A DNA stretch of 64,000 bases from Noviluteimonas gilva (GTDB lineage: Bacteria > Pseudomonadota > Gammaproteobacteria > Xanthomonadales > Xanthomonadaceae). Location of the stretch: contig NZ_WOXT01000003.1 of NCBI RefSeq assembly GCF_009740395.1, positions 62,001 to 126,000 on the forward strand. Direction: 5' to 3'. Below are positions 1-7,763 of the stretch, in pieces (positions within the stretch are counted from its first letter, which is position 1; the number at the start of each line of letters is the position of its first letter). Both the position numbers and the translations under genes were made by a program. The notes under the pieces are model-generated. The model ran no database searches, was not told where the DNA came from, and saw only the letters and a program-made list of their open reading frames with translations.

Positions 1-426
<426 letters not shown>

Positions 427-430
427 TCGT

Positions 431-1012
431 TTACGCGGCTTCCGCGACGGGCTCCGAAATCGAAGCGTGCGCGCCGGCCATCGCATCGGTGCGATGCTGC
501 GGCGAATACGCCACGCCTTCGGCGCGGACGAACTCGACGTCCGTGACACCCAGGAACCCGAGCGTGTGGCGCAGGTAGGCTTCCTGGAAATCGGCCGGGC
601 TGCTGTCGCCGTAGATGCCGCCGCGGCCGCTGGCCACGATCAACTTCTTGCCCGTCGCCAGGCCTTCGGGCCCGTTCTCGGTGTAATGGAACGTCTTGCC
701 GGCCACCGCGACGCGGTCGATCCACGCCTTCAGCGTCGAGGGGATGCCGAAGTTGTACATCGGCGCGCCGATCACGATGACGTCGCTGGCCAGGAACTGG
801 TCCATGATCGCGTCGCCCTCGGCCTTGGCGGCCGCGTCGGTACCGCTGAGCACCGCACCGGTGAGGTGGGGGAGCGGATGGGTGTCGAGATCGCGATATT
901 CGACCGTCAGACCCGGCACGGCAGCCTGCCAACGCGCGACAATTGCCGCACTCAGCTCGCGGGTCACGGAGTTTGCGCCCAGGGCGCTGGTGTCGAGATG
1001 GAGGAGTTTCAT
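431..1012 (-). CDS. azoR: FMN-dependent NADH-azoreductase (AzoR family)
   Basis: A 193-residue flavodoxin-like quinone/azo reductase. The family uses FMN and NADH for two-electron reduction of quinones and azo compounds in the cytoplasm. The N-terminus MKLLHLDTSALGANSVTREL is the FMN phosphate-binding strand and loop. PMYNFGIPSTLKAWIDRV (about residues 95-112) is the conserved flavin-contacting segment, followed by GRGGIY near 147. Length matches the family (about 195-200). The gene is divergent from the LysR-type regulator at 1140, the usual layout in which the regulator controls the reductase. I see no strong Shine-Dalgarno sequence before the ATG at 1012. Confidence 0.9.
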   Translation of the reverse strand: MKLLHLDTSALGANSVTRELSAAIVARWQAAVPGLTVEYRDLDTHPLPHLTGAVLSGTDAAAKAEGDAIMDQFLASDVIVIGAPMYNFGIPSTLKAWIDRVAVAGKTFHYTENGPEGLATGKKLIVASGRGGIYGDSSPADFQEAYLRHTLGFLGVTDVEFVRAEGVAYSPQHRTDAMAGAHASISEPVAEAA

Positions 1013-1108
1013 GGCTAGGCCTCAAGTCCGGGCAGCGGGTCTGCTGCGTTGGGGCGAACTCTAGGCCGTTGCATCAGTGGGATAAAGATGGTCCAATGCC
1101 ACGCATCG

Positions 1109-1127
1109 TTGCAATAGTGGCAATAGT
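1109..1127. promoter_or_regulatory. Candidate LysR-type operator between azoR and its regulator
   Basis: The 127-bp divergent gap holds a tandem repeat of GCAATAGT (1111-1118 and 1120-1127) overlapping an inverted pair TTGC-N7-GCAA (1109-1123). Short interrupted dyads like this are typical of LysR-type binding sites between a regulator and its target. The site lies 12 bp upstream of the regulator start. Assignment is by position and symmetry only. Confidence 0.4.
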
Positions 1128-1139
1128 CCGGAGCCCGTC

Positions 1140-2147
1140 ATGCAGGATCTCAACGATCTCTATTACTTCTCCGCCGTGGTCGACAACGGCGGCTTCGCGG
1201 CGGCCGAGCGCGCCCTGGGCATTCCCAAGTCCCGCCTGAGCCGCCGCATCAGCGCGCTGGAGAACGAGCTGGGCGTTCGCTTGCTTCAGCGTTCGACGCG
1301 CCGCTTCGCCGTCACCGACGTCGGCAGCGCAGTGCATCGCCACGCGCAGACGATGCTGGAAGAGGCCAAGGCCGCGCGCGAAGTGGTCGACCGGCTGAGT
1401 TCGGAGCCGCGCGGCACCATTCGCATGAGCGTGCCGGTGAGCTTCGCGCAGGAAATGATTCCGCGGCTGATGCCCGAGTTCCTCGCCAAGTACCCGCAGG
1501 TGCGCGTGCAACTGCACGTGAGCAATCGCCGCGTGGACGTGATCAACGAAGGCTTCGATCTTGCGATGCGCGTGCGCAACAAGCTCGACGACGACGGCAG
1601 CCTGGTGATGCGCACGTTCGGCCAGATCCAGGAATTGCTGGTGGCCAGCCCCGGTTATCTCGATCGCATGGGCCGCCCGAAGGATCCCGACGAACTGAAG
1701 GACCACGTCACGCTCAGCATGAACGAGGACGAGGCGCGCCAGCGTTGGGACCTGCAGGATGCGAACGGCGACATGCGCCGCGTCGATCTCAAGCCGCGCC
1801 TGGCGGGTTTCGATTTCCCGATGTTGATGGCGCTCGCGCGCCAGGGCATCGGCATCACGATGCTGCCCGAAACCGTGTGCGCCGATGCGATCCGCAATGG
1901 CGAGCTGGAAGTGGTGCTGCCCGAATGGCGCCTGCCGCAGGGCATCGCGCACCTGGTGTTCGCGTCGCGTCGTGGGTTGTTGCCCGCGGTGCGTGCGCTG
2001 ATCGACTTCCTCGCCGAACGCATGCCCGCGCTGATCGAAGAGTCGCGCCTGCATTGCCGCAATTGCCCGCCGGGCACCGACAAGCACGCGATGCCGCAGG
2101 TGGAGCGTCGCAAGCCCGCCGCGGTGACCGTCGCGCCGCAGGGCTGA
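1140..2147 (+). CDS. LysR-family transcriptional regulator
   Basis: A 335-residue LysR-type regulator. The N-terminal winged helix-turn-helix spans about residues 1-60: FSAVVDNGGFAAAERALGIP then SRLSRRISALENELGVRLLQ. An effector-binding domain of two alpha/beta lobes follows, from about residue 90. The C-terminus carries a Cys-containing tail (LHCRNCPPGTDKHAMPQ, about 303-319) beyond the usual family end near 300. The neighbouring divergent azoreductase is the likely target, with a quinone or other electrophile as the probable effector (inference). The ATG at 1140 has a GGAG 7 bases upstream. The effector cannot be named from sequence. Confidence 0.92.
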   Translation: MQDLNDLYYFSAVVDNGGFAAAERALGIPKSRLSRRISALENELGVRLLQRSTRRFAVTDVGSAVHRHAQTMLEEAKAAREVVDRLSSEPRGTIRMSVPVSFAQEMIPRLMPEFLAKYPQVRVQLHVSNRRVDVINEGFDLAMRVRNKLDDDGSLVMRTFGQIQELLVASPGYLDRMGRPKDPDELKDHVTLSMNEDEARQRWDLQDANGDMRRVDLKPRLAGFDFPMLMALARQGIGITMLPETVCADAIRNGELEVVLPEWRLPQGIAHLVFASRRGLLPAVRALIDFLAERMPALIEESRLHCRNCPPGTDKHAMPQVERRKPAAVTVAPQG

Positions 2148-2153
2148 CGCCCT

Positions 2154-2393
2154 TCAGTGCATCTGATGGCGGCCGCGGTTCGGATCGTAGAACTGCGCCG
2201 CCGTCAGCAACGCGAACGCGCGCGCTTCCAGTTCGTGCTCGACGCGATGTCGCAACGTTGGATCGAGAACATCGGGCTCGAGTACGCCGAGCCAGTGCAC
2301 GCGTGTTCCGCGCACCGTATCGATGACCGGTCCGCGCTGCAGCATGTAGTGCCCCTGATAGCACCGATAAACGTTGAGCAAAGTCGACGACAT
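2154..2393 (-). CDS. Small hypothetical protein
   Basis: A 79-residue reading frame on the minus strand that converges on the LysR gene, whose stop is 6 bp away. I do not recognise the family. It is mostly polar, has no signal peptide or membrane segment, and contains a central stretch RGPVIDTVRGTRVHWLGVL followed by a helical part rich in Glu, Ala and Arg. Starts further upstream in the same frame (2429, 2477) are possible. I chose the ATG at 2393 because the residues before it are Thr/Arg-rich and look non-coding. It may not be a real gene, but no better frame occupies this stretch. Confidence 0.45.
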   Translation of the reverse strand: MSSTLLNVYRCYQGHYMLQRGPVIDTVRGTRVHWLGVLEPDVLDPTLRHRVEHELEARAFALLTAAQFYDPNRGRHQMH

Positions 2394-2500
2394 GAAAGCG
2401 GCCGTAGTCGTTTGGCGAAAGTGCCGCATCGTCCGCGAGGTTCGTGAGGTTTGCGAATCCCCCGTCACGGTGAGCAAATTACGGGCGCGCCGTGTCCGCT

Positions 2501-3277
2501 TTAGGCCCTGAGCCTACGCAGCAATTGTCGAGTCTTTCCGCGCAGTGGTTGCAATGTCCTGCCGTAGAGTTTCGACAACGCGCGTCGCTTCTCCGGAATC
2601 CGCCACGCGAAGCCATCCTGGATCGCGTATTGGCATGGATTGCAGAAGCCGCAAGGCTGTCCATCCTGCGCGGGCGTGTGACAGAACCACGTCATCGCCA
2701 TGACATCGTTCCAACCGCGATGCTCGATGTGCGCGACGGTGTCCAGTTTTTCGGTGTTGAACAACGGTAGCGAAAATCCGCCGAAGATCGTGCCGATCGG
2801 TGTGTCGAGGCATTCGTCTTTCACGCGATAGGTGTCGTGCCCATGCACGTCGCGCGCGGGCCCGACGTAATCCTGGATCACGCCGTGCGCACCGTGAGCC
2901 GTCTTTTCGAGCGAGAGCTCGACGCCCTGCACGCCGAACTGCTTCACGAAGCGCGCGAGGAACGCGTACTGATCGCCGATGCCGCGCAGGCGCAGCACTT
3001 GCGAGAACGCGTGTTCGATCCGCGGATCGGGCCCGACTTCTTCCAGGCGCACCACGCGCGTGGGCAGCAAGGCGTCCTGCGTGGCGGGGTGGTGCTCGGC
3101 CAACCATGCGCGCACGCGGTCCATCGCCTGCGATTCCATCTGCGCCGACGCACGCTTGCCGTCGAACAGGTACCACGGCTGCACCGTCGCGCGCAGATCG
3201 AGCAGCACGACGAGCGCGCGATAGGTGGAATCCCATCCGCCGGTCCAGAGGAGGGGCACGGGCGAGGCGGTCGGCAT
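2501..3277 (-). CDS. QueC-like PP-loop ATPase with Cys4 zinc motif (orphan)
   Basis: A 258-residue protein resembling 7-cyano-7-deazaguanine synthase (QueC), the enzyme that uses ATP and ammonia to make preQ0. The N-terminus carries a PP-loop (TGGWDST, residues 12-18, the adenylate-binding loop). The C-terminal part has C199-x9-C209-x2-C212-x2-C215, the zinc-binding pattern of QueC. It differs from standard QueC in the loop sequence (GGWDS rather than SGGxDS), in a long middle segment and in a basic C-terminal tail. No queD, queE, queF or tgt lies nearby. It could adenylate a different substrate. The ATG at 3277 is the only sensible start. Confidence 0.7.
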   Translation of the reverse strand: MPTASPVPLLWTGGWDSTYRALVVLLDLRATVQPWYLFDGKRASAQMESQAMDRVRAWLAEHHPATQDALLPTRVVRLEEVGPDPRIEHAFSQVLRLRGIGDQYAFLARFVKQFGVQGVELSLEKTAHGAHGVIQDYVGPARDVHGHDTYRVKDECLDTPIGTIFGGFSLPLFNTEKLDTVAHIEHRGWNDVMAMTWFCHTPAQDGQPCGFCNPCQYAIQDGFAWRIPEKRRALSKLYGRTLQPLRGKTRQLLRRLRA

Positions 3278-3383
3278 CGGGGTCGGCTCCAGGACTGCCG
3301 GCGAATGTTAGCCAGACAACGCGCCGAGCCCGGATGAAGGGCCATTTGGCCCGTTCAGCGACAGCCGTTAAAGTGTCGTGCAC

Positions 3384-3554
3384 GGAGGGATGGCCGAGCG
3401 GTTTAAGGCACCGGTCTTGAAAACCGGCGTCGTGGAGACACGACCGTGGGTTCGACGAATTCGCCGGGAGCGAATTCGGACAGCCGAAGGCTGGCCCCGG
3501 AGCGCGCAGCGCGGAGGGGCGAGGCCCATGGAAGGGCCGAGCAATCCCACTCCC
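3384..3554 (+). pseudogene. tRNA-Ser(UGA), interrupted in the T-loop and lacking a complete acceptor stem
   Basis: Positions 3384-3455 form an intact tRNA-Ser body: acceptor 5' strand GGAGGGA, D-arm, anticodon stem CCGGT/ACCGG around loop CTTGAAA (anticodon UGA), long class II variable arm (GTCGTG/CACGAC) and T-stem 5' strand GTGGG with TTCGA. The gene then breaks. A sequence completing the T-arm (ATCCCAC, 3544-3550) reappears 88 bp later, but only TCCC of the expected acceptor 3' strand TCCCTCC follows, with no CCA. As it stands it should not give a functional tRNA. An intact tRNA-Ser with the same anticodon lies 40 bp further on, so loss of this copy would be tolerated. Confidence 0.7.
3456..3543 (+). 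repeat. 88-bp hairpin-rich insertion inside the tRNA-Ser T-loop
   Basis: This segment sits between the two halves of the T-loop of the first tRNA-Ser. It contains two copies of the palindrome CGAATTCG (3456-3463 and 3471-3478), a hairpin CAGCC-GAA-GGCTG (3481-3493) and a GGCCC/GGGCC hairpin near 3523-3538. Just after it, CCCAC-TCCC-GTGGG (3546-3559) forms a further hairpin. It has no credible coding capacity. It could be a small mobile or REP-like element, or the scar of an integration event. I cannot tell which from one copy. Confidence 0.5.
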
Positions 3555-3594
3555 GTGGGTTCCGGTCGATGCGTGCTAGCGTTTTGATGTTCGT

Positions 3595-3682
3595 GGAAGG
3601 GTGGCAGAGTGGTCGATTGCAGCGGTCTTGAAAACCGCCGATGGGAAACCATCCGTGGGTTCGAATCCCACCCCTTCCGCCA
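3595..3682 (+). tRNA. tRNA-Ser(UGA)
   Basis: A complete class II tRNA: acceptor stem GGAAGGG/CCCTTCC, D-arm GCAGAGTGGTCGATTGC, anticodon stem GCGGT/ACCGC around loop CTTGAAA (anticodon UGA), variable arm GATGG-GAAA-CCATC, T-arm GTGGG-TTCGAAT-CCCAC, discriminator G and an encoded CCA at 3680-3682. It reads UCA and, by wobble, other UCN codons. It is the intact partner of the interrupted copy just upstream. Confidence 0.95.
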
Positions 3683-3746
3683 CTCGCGCAGACCTCTGAC
3701 CGATTCGCGCCGGTGCCGCCGTATAGCGAAGGACAGGGGGTGTCCA

Positions 3747-4175
3747 ATGAAAAGCGTTCCAGCGGCGTCGTGCGCGCTGTTGCTTGCGGCGTGCACGTCA
3801 ACGAATGTACGTCCAGTTGAAAGCGTCGCCAACATCAAAGAGGTCTGCATCCAGAACAACCCGGCGGTCATCGTCGACGACTTTGTTCCGGTGCTTCGAG
3901 ATGGATTCGATCGTCATGGAATCGCGACGACGGTCGTGGATGCCGACGGCGCAAAGCAGTGCCCGGTGACGTTGACGTACACGGCGCTCCGATCCTGGGA
4001 CTTCAAGCCTTATCTTTCGCACGCAGAGCTTCGCCTTTGGCGTGAGGGTCGACAAATCGGCGCGGCCGACTATCACCTCCGCGGCAAGGGTGGTTTCGCG
4101 CTAACCAAGTGGCAAGGAACGAAGGCCAAGATGGATCCCGTCATCGACGAACTCCTTGGCGGCACGGGCTCTTGA
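3747..4175 (+). CDS. Small Sbal_3080-like lipoprotein
   Basis: A 142-residue probable lipoprotein. The N-terminus is a short signal with lipobox (ASCALLLAACTS, Cys at residue 16). The mature part has two further cysteines, in KEVCIQNN and AKQCPVTL, suggesting a disulfide in the periplasm. A beta-strand region with YTALRSWDFKPYL and GAADYHLRGKGGF follows. This layout matches small envelope lipoproteins annotated as the Sbal_3080 family, whose function is unknown. The ATG at 3747 follows a purine-rich GGGGG tract. Its stop overlaps the TTG start of the next gene, so the two are probably translated together. Confidence 0.7.
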   Translation: MKSVPAASCALLLAACTSTNVRPVESVANIKEVCIQNNPAVIVDDFVPVLRDGFDRHGIATTVVDADGAKQCPVTLTYTALRSWDFKPYLSHAELRLWREGRQIGAADYHLRGKGGFALTKWQGTKAKMDPVIDELLGGTGS

Positions 4176-4687
4176 ACCAGTCGCACCGACGCCCCCAGGT
4201 CTGCGTTCTCGGCAGCGCCGAACCCGGATCCGACGCCTACGCGCTCGCGAGCGAAGCGGGCGCGTTGCTGGCGCGCCTCGGGATCACGCTCGTGAGCGGT
4301 TGCGGTAGTCCTGCGACGCGCGTCGCCGCCGAGCGCGCCATCGACGCAGGCGGTCTGGTCGTCAGCATCGTTCCGCCCGATGCAATGCCGCCCCCGGACT
4401 GGCCCGCTACCGTCGTGATTCCATGCGGCATGGGTGACGCACGCAATTTGTTGATGGCGCTTTCCGGCGATGCGTGCATCGTCATCGGCGGACGTGCGGG
4501 CACGATTTCCGAAGTGTGCCTGGCGTGGTTGCACAAGCGCCCGCTTTTGCCGCTCGTGGGATGTGGGGGTTGGTCCGATACGTTGCCGTCGAATCCGCCG
4601 GATGAGCGGCAGAACGCGCCGATCTTGCCGTGGGATTCGATTGCGCAATTGGAGAGGGAGCTACGCGCGCTCGGATTGGTGCGTTAG
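4172..4687 (+). CDS. LOG/SLOG-family Rossmann-fold nucleotide-binding protein
   Basis: A 171-residue Rossmann-fold protein of the SLOG superfamily (LOG/TIGR00725 type), cytoplasmic. It shows the first strand and loop VCVLGSAEPGSDAYALASEA, the binding loop VSGCGSPATRVAAERAIDAG and the hallmark glycine-rich motif GGRAGTISEVCLAW (compare the PGGxGTxxE motif of LOG enzymes). The proline and second glycine of that motif are altered, so phosphoribohydrolase activity on cytokinin-like nucleotides is uncertain. I place the start at the TTG at 4172, which overlaps the upstream stop (TTGA). An in-frame ATG at 4109 would add 21 non-homologous residues. Confidence 0.75.
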   Translation: MNQSHRRPQVCVLGSAEPGSDAYALASEAGALLARLGITLVSGCGSPATRVAAERAIDAGGLVVSIVPPDAMPPPDWPATVVIPCGMGDARNLLMALSGDACIVIGGRAGTISEVCLAWLHKRPLLPLVGCGGWSDTLPSNPPDERQNAPILPWDSIAQLERELRALGLVR

Positions 4688-4730
4688 CGGATTCGCCTGG
4701 CGGCGCTTGCGTCGCACGGTTCGAACATGA

Positions 4731-5921
4731 TCACACCGCGTTACCGGCCGCACTCCCCGAAGCCCACGCCCACTGGAAGTTGTAACCCCCGAGCCAGCCG
4801 GTGACGTCGACCACTTCGCCGATGAAGTACAACCCCGGCATGCGTTTGGATTGCATTGTGCTCGAGGACAACTCGTCGGTGTCGACGCCGCCCAGTGTCA
4901 CTTCCGCGGTGCGATAGCCTTCGGTGCCGCTGGCGACGAGCGCCCAGTCACCGAGCACCTGCGCGATCTCGCGCAGTTGCGGCGCGTTGAATTGCTTCAT
5001 CGGCCGATTGGGCAGCCAGTGTTCGCACAGGCGTTGCGCGAAACGTTTCGGCATGACGTCGCCGAGCACGGTCTTGAGTTCCGCGGCCGGGCGATCGCGT
5101 TGCCATTGCTGCAGCGCTTCGAGTGCGTCCTGGTCGGGCAACAGATCGATGCGCAGCTCGTCGCCCGGTTGCCAGAACGAAGAGATTTGCAGGATCGCCG
5201 GGCCGCTGACGCCGCGGTGCGTGACCAGCATGTAATTGCTGAAAGAGACGCCATTGCATTGCGCGGTCACCGGCAACGCCACGCCGCTGAGATCGGCGAG
5301 GCGTTCCTGGTGCTTGCCGCTGAGCGTCAGCGGTACGAGGCCCGCGCGCGTGGGCAACACGGCGTGGCCGAACTGGCGCGCGAGTTCGTAACCGAAGCCC
5401 GTGGCGCCCATGCTCGGGATCGACAATCCACCGCACGCGACCACCAGCGCAGGCGCCGAAAAATTCCCGAGCGTGGTGTGCACGCGGAACCGCGCTTCGT
5501 CGCTGTCGCCGTGGCTCACGCGTTCGATGCTGCAACTGGTCTCCACGCGCACGCCGGCTTCCGCACATTCGTCCAACAGCATCTTCACGATCAACTTGGA
5601 CGAGACATCGCAGAACAGTTGCCCGAGTTCTTTCTCGTGATACGCGATGCCATGGCGCTCGACCATGTCGATGAAATGCCGCGGCGTGTAGCGCGCCAAC
5701 GCGGATTTGCAGAAGTGCGGATTGGCCGACAGATAGTTGGCCGGCGTTGCGCCGGTGTTCGTGAAATTGCAGCGGCCACCGCCGGACATCAGGATCTTCT
5801 TGCCGACGCGGTTGGCGTGTTCGACCACGAGCACGCGCTTGCCGCGCCGGCCTGCGGTCAACGCGCACATCAGTCCTGCGGCGCCGCCGCCCACGATCAC
5901 GGCGTCGAAATGCCCGCTCAT
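4731..5921 (-). CDS. HI0933/YhiN-family FAD-dependent oxidoreductase
   Basis: A 396-residue flavoprotein of the HI0933-like (YhiN, 'aminoacetone oxidase') family. The dinucleotide-binding motif VIVGGGAAGLMCALTAG lies at residues 8-24. The family signature RVGKKILMSGGGRCNFTNTG occurs near residues 42-61. A second FAD motif lies near the C-terminus (MPGLYFIGEVVDVTGWLGGY, then NFQWAWASGSAAG). The reaction in vivo is not known for most members. Only 15 bp separate it from the start side of yaeQ upstream on the same strand, so both are probably in one transcript. Length is normal for the family. Confidence 0.9.
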   Translation of the reverse strand: MSGHFDAVIVGGGAAGLMCALTAGRRGKRVLVVEHANRVGKKILMSGGGRCNFTNTGATPANYLSANPHFCKSALARYTPRHFIDMVERHGIAYHEKELGQLFCDVSSKLIVKMLLDECAEAGVRVETSCSIERVSHGDSDEARFRVHTTLGNFSAPALVVACGGLSIPSMGATGFGYELARQFGHAVLPTRAGLVPLTLSGKHQERLADLSGVALPVTAQCNGVSFSNYMLVTHRGVSGPAILQISSFWQPGDELRIDLLPDQDALEALQQWQRDRPAAELKTVLGDVMPKRFAQRLCEHWLPNRPMKQFNAPQLREIAQVLGDWALVASGTEGYRTAEVTLGGVDTDELSSSTMQSKRMPGLYFIGEVVDVTGWLGGYNFQWAWASGSAAGNAV

Positions 5922-5936
5922 GCGCGACGTTCGCGA

Positions 5937-6494
5937 TCAGGCCGCTTTCGCGGCCGGTGCCATGCGGGTGCGGGCGCGCAGCGTGACGCTGCCGGCATCG
6001 CCCATCAGTTGCAGCTCGCCATCCTGGAGGATCGCGTTGAGTTGCATGCTGCGTTGGAACATCGCGGCCAGTGCTTCCACCGTCGGTCCATCGATGTCGA
6101 TGACGGTGAGGTTGCCCAGGCGCGCAAGCCCGGATGCGTTCTTTTCCCACCACAGATCGGCGGCGCGGCCGGCGTAGTTGACGACGATGACCTGGCGCGC
6201 GCGGCCGCTCGCCTTGCGAACGCGCGACTCATCAGGCTGCCCGAGGTCGATCCACTGTTCGATGTCGCCGGTGTAGTCGCGACGCCACAGATCGGGCTCT
6301 TCCTCGTTGCTCAGGCCCCGCCCGAATTCCAGGCGGTCGCTGGCGAACAGCGCGAAGGCGACCAGCCGCACCATCAGCCGCTCCTCCGTTTCCGACGGAT
6401 GCTGGGCGAGGGTGAGCGGGTAGGTCTCGTAGTGATGCCGGTCGAGGTCGCTGAGTTGGAGCTCGACCTTGATCACGGTCGCCTTGGGCGCCAT
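5937..6494 (-). CDS. YaeQ family protein
   Basis: A 185-residue YaeQ-type protein. The N-terminus MAPKATVIKVELQLSDLDRH and the segment HYETYPLTLAQHPSETEERL (about residues 21-40) are characteristic. WIDLGQPDESRVRKASGRAR in the middle matches the family's PD-(D/E)XK-nuclease-like fold. E. coli YaeQ was first described as suppressing loss of RfaH-dependent haemolysin expression, but its molecular function is unsettled. It lies upstream of, and co-directional with, the HI0933-type gene. The ATG at 6494 gives the usual length of about 180. Confidence 0.9.
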   Translation of the reverse strand: MAPKATVIKVELQLSDLDRHHYETYPLTLAQHPSETEERLMVRLVAFALFASDRLEFGRGLSNEEEPDLWRRDYTGDIEQWIDLGQPDESRVRKASGRARQVIVVNYAGRAADLWWEKNASGLARLGNLTVIDIDGPTVEALAAMFQRSMQLNAILQDGELQLMGDAGSVTLRARTRMAPAAKAA

Positions 6495-6583
6495 GGCGGG
6501 GATGCTTCCGAAAACGGAACGCCCATTGTAGAGGCTTGCCGGTGACGGTGCCGGTGGGGCCCGGCGCGCAGTACAGTCCCGCG

Positions 6584-7636
6584 ATGTCGCCGTTGCTCGA
6601 AACGCTGGGTCTGCGCGTCCCGATCTTCCAGTCGCCGATGGCGGGCGTGTCGTCGCCGGCGATGGCGGCCGCGGTGTCGGCTGCGGGTGGACTCGGGGCG
6701 CTCGGTGTCGGCGCGATGTCGGCGACGCAAGCGCGCGAGGCCATCGCCGCGACGCGCGCGCTCGATCGCGGGCCGCTCAACGTGAATGTCTTCGCGCACC
6801 GGCCCGCGCGCGCGGACGCCGCGAAGGAGCATGCCTGGCTCACGCGCCTTGCGCCGGAGTTCCGACGCTTCAACGCACAGGCGCCGATTGCCTTGCGCGA
6901 GATCTACACCTCCTTCCTCGTCGATGACGCGATGCTCGCCGCGCTCATCGAAACGCGGCCCGAAGTGATGAGCTTCCACTTCGGCCTGCCCACGCAAGCG
7001 CAGCGCGATGCGTTGCGAGCGGCCGGGATCGTGTTGATCGCGTCGGCGACGAGCCTGGCCGAAGCGCGTGCGGTCGAAGCGGCGGGGCTCGATGCCATCG
7101 TCGCGCAGGGATACGAAGCGGGTGGACATCGCGGTGTGTTCGATCCCGACGCGCACGATGATCGCCTGGGCGCGATGGCGTTGGTGCGCTTGCTCGTGCG
7201 CGAGTGCAAGCTCCCCGTCATCGCCGCCGGCGGGATCATGGACGGCGCGGGCATTCGCGCAGCGCTGTCGCTCGGCGCGTGCGCCGCGCAACTCGGCACG
7301 GCCTTCATCGACACCGACGAATCCTTGGCGAACGCGGGCTATCGCAAGCGCCTGCATTCGGACGCCGCGCACCACACGCGCATGACGCGCGCGATCTCCG
7401 GTCGGCCCGCGCGTTGCCTCGCGAATGCGTTCACGCGTTTCGGCGCAGACGTCCCGGACGACGCGATTCCCGACTATCCGATCGCCTACGACGCCGGCAA
7501 GGCACTCGCGAAGATCGCCGATGCCGCTGGCGAATTCGGCTATGGCGCGCAATGGGCCGGGCAGGGCGCGCCGCTCGCGCGCACCTTGTCGACGCGCGCA
7601 TTGATGGACGCGTTGATCGCCGAACTGAGCAGCTAG
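6584..7636 (+). CDS. NAD(P)H-dependent flavin oxidoreductase, nitronate monooxygenase-like
   Basis: A 350-residue TIM-barrel FMN enzyme of the nitronate monooxygenase / 2-nitropropane dioxygenase family. It has the first barrel strand and loop RVPIFQSPMAGVSSPAMAAA, the catalytic-histidine segment QGYEAGGHRGVFD (about residues 173-185) and the phosphate-binding loop VIAAGGIMDGAGIRAALSLG (about 213-232) followed by GTAFIDTDES. Such enzymes oxidise alkyl nitronates, or act as NAD(P)H:quinone reductases. Which applies here cannot be told. I chose the ATG at 6584 because the preceding in-frame residues (GPGAQYSPA) are not family-like. It is divergent from yaeQ with an 89-bp gap. Confidence 0.88.
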   Translation: MSPLLETLGLRVPIFQSPMAGVSSPAMAAAVSAAGGLGALGVGAMSATQAREAIAATRALDRGPLNVNVFAHRPARADAAKEHAWLTRLAPEFRRFNAQAPIALREIYTSFLVDDAMLAALIETRPEVMSFHFGLPTQAQRDALRAAGIVLIASATSLAEARAVEAAGLDAIVAQGYEAGGHRGVFDPDAHDDRLGAMALVRLLVRECKLPVIAAGGIMDGAGIRAALSLGACAAQLGTAFIDTDESLANAGYRKRLHSDAAHHTRMTRAISGRPARCLANAFTRFGADVPDDAIPDYPIAYDAGKALAKIADAAGEFGYGAQWAGQGAPLARTLSTRALMDALIAELSS

Positions 7637-7763
7637 CAAGGCCGCTTCGCTCACGTCATCGCGTCAGCAATCGCCCGAGTGGGTGAGCGCGTTCTTGCGC
7701 AACGGCCAGCGAAGATGGAAGCGCGGATGTCTTCCCCCATCAGCGTGAACACAAGGTGCCGTC

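Noticed and set aside
3384-3554. The interrupted tRNA-Ser as an intron-containing but functional tRNA
   Set aside because: The break is in the T-loop rather than the anticodon loop, no group I intron core is visible in 88 bp, and the acceptor 3' strand and CCA are missing.
3378-3587. A 69-residue reading frame across the interrupted tRNA-Ser and its insert
   Set aside because: The first half is tRNA sequence and the rest is hairpin DNA. There is no ribosome binding site and no protein-like composition.
3747-4687. A genomic island attached to the tRNA-Ser genes
   Set aside because: No integrase, no second attachment repeat and no base-composition change; the following genes look like ordinary chromosomal genes.
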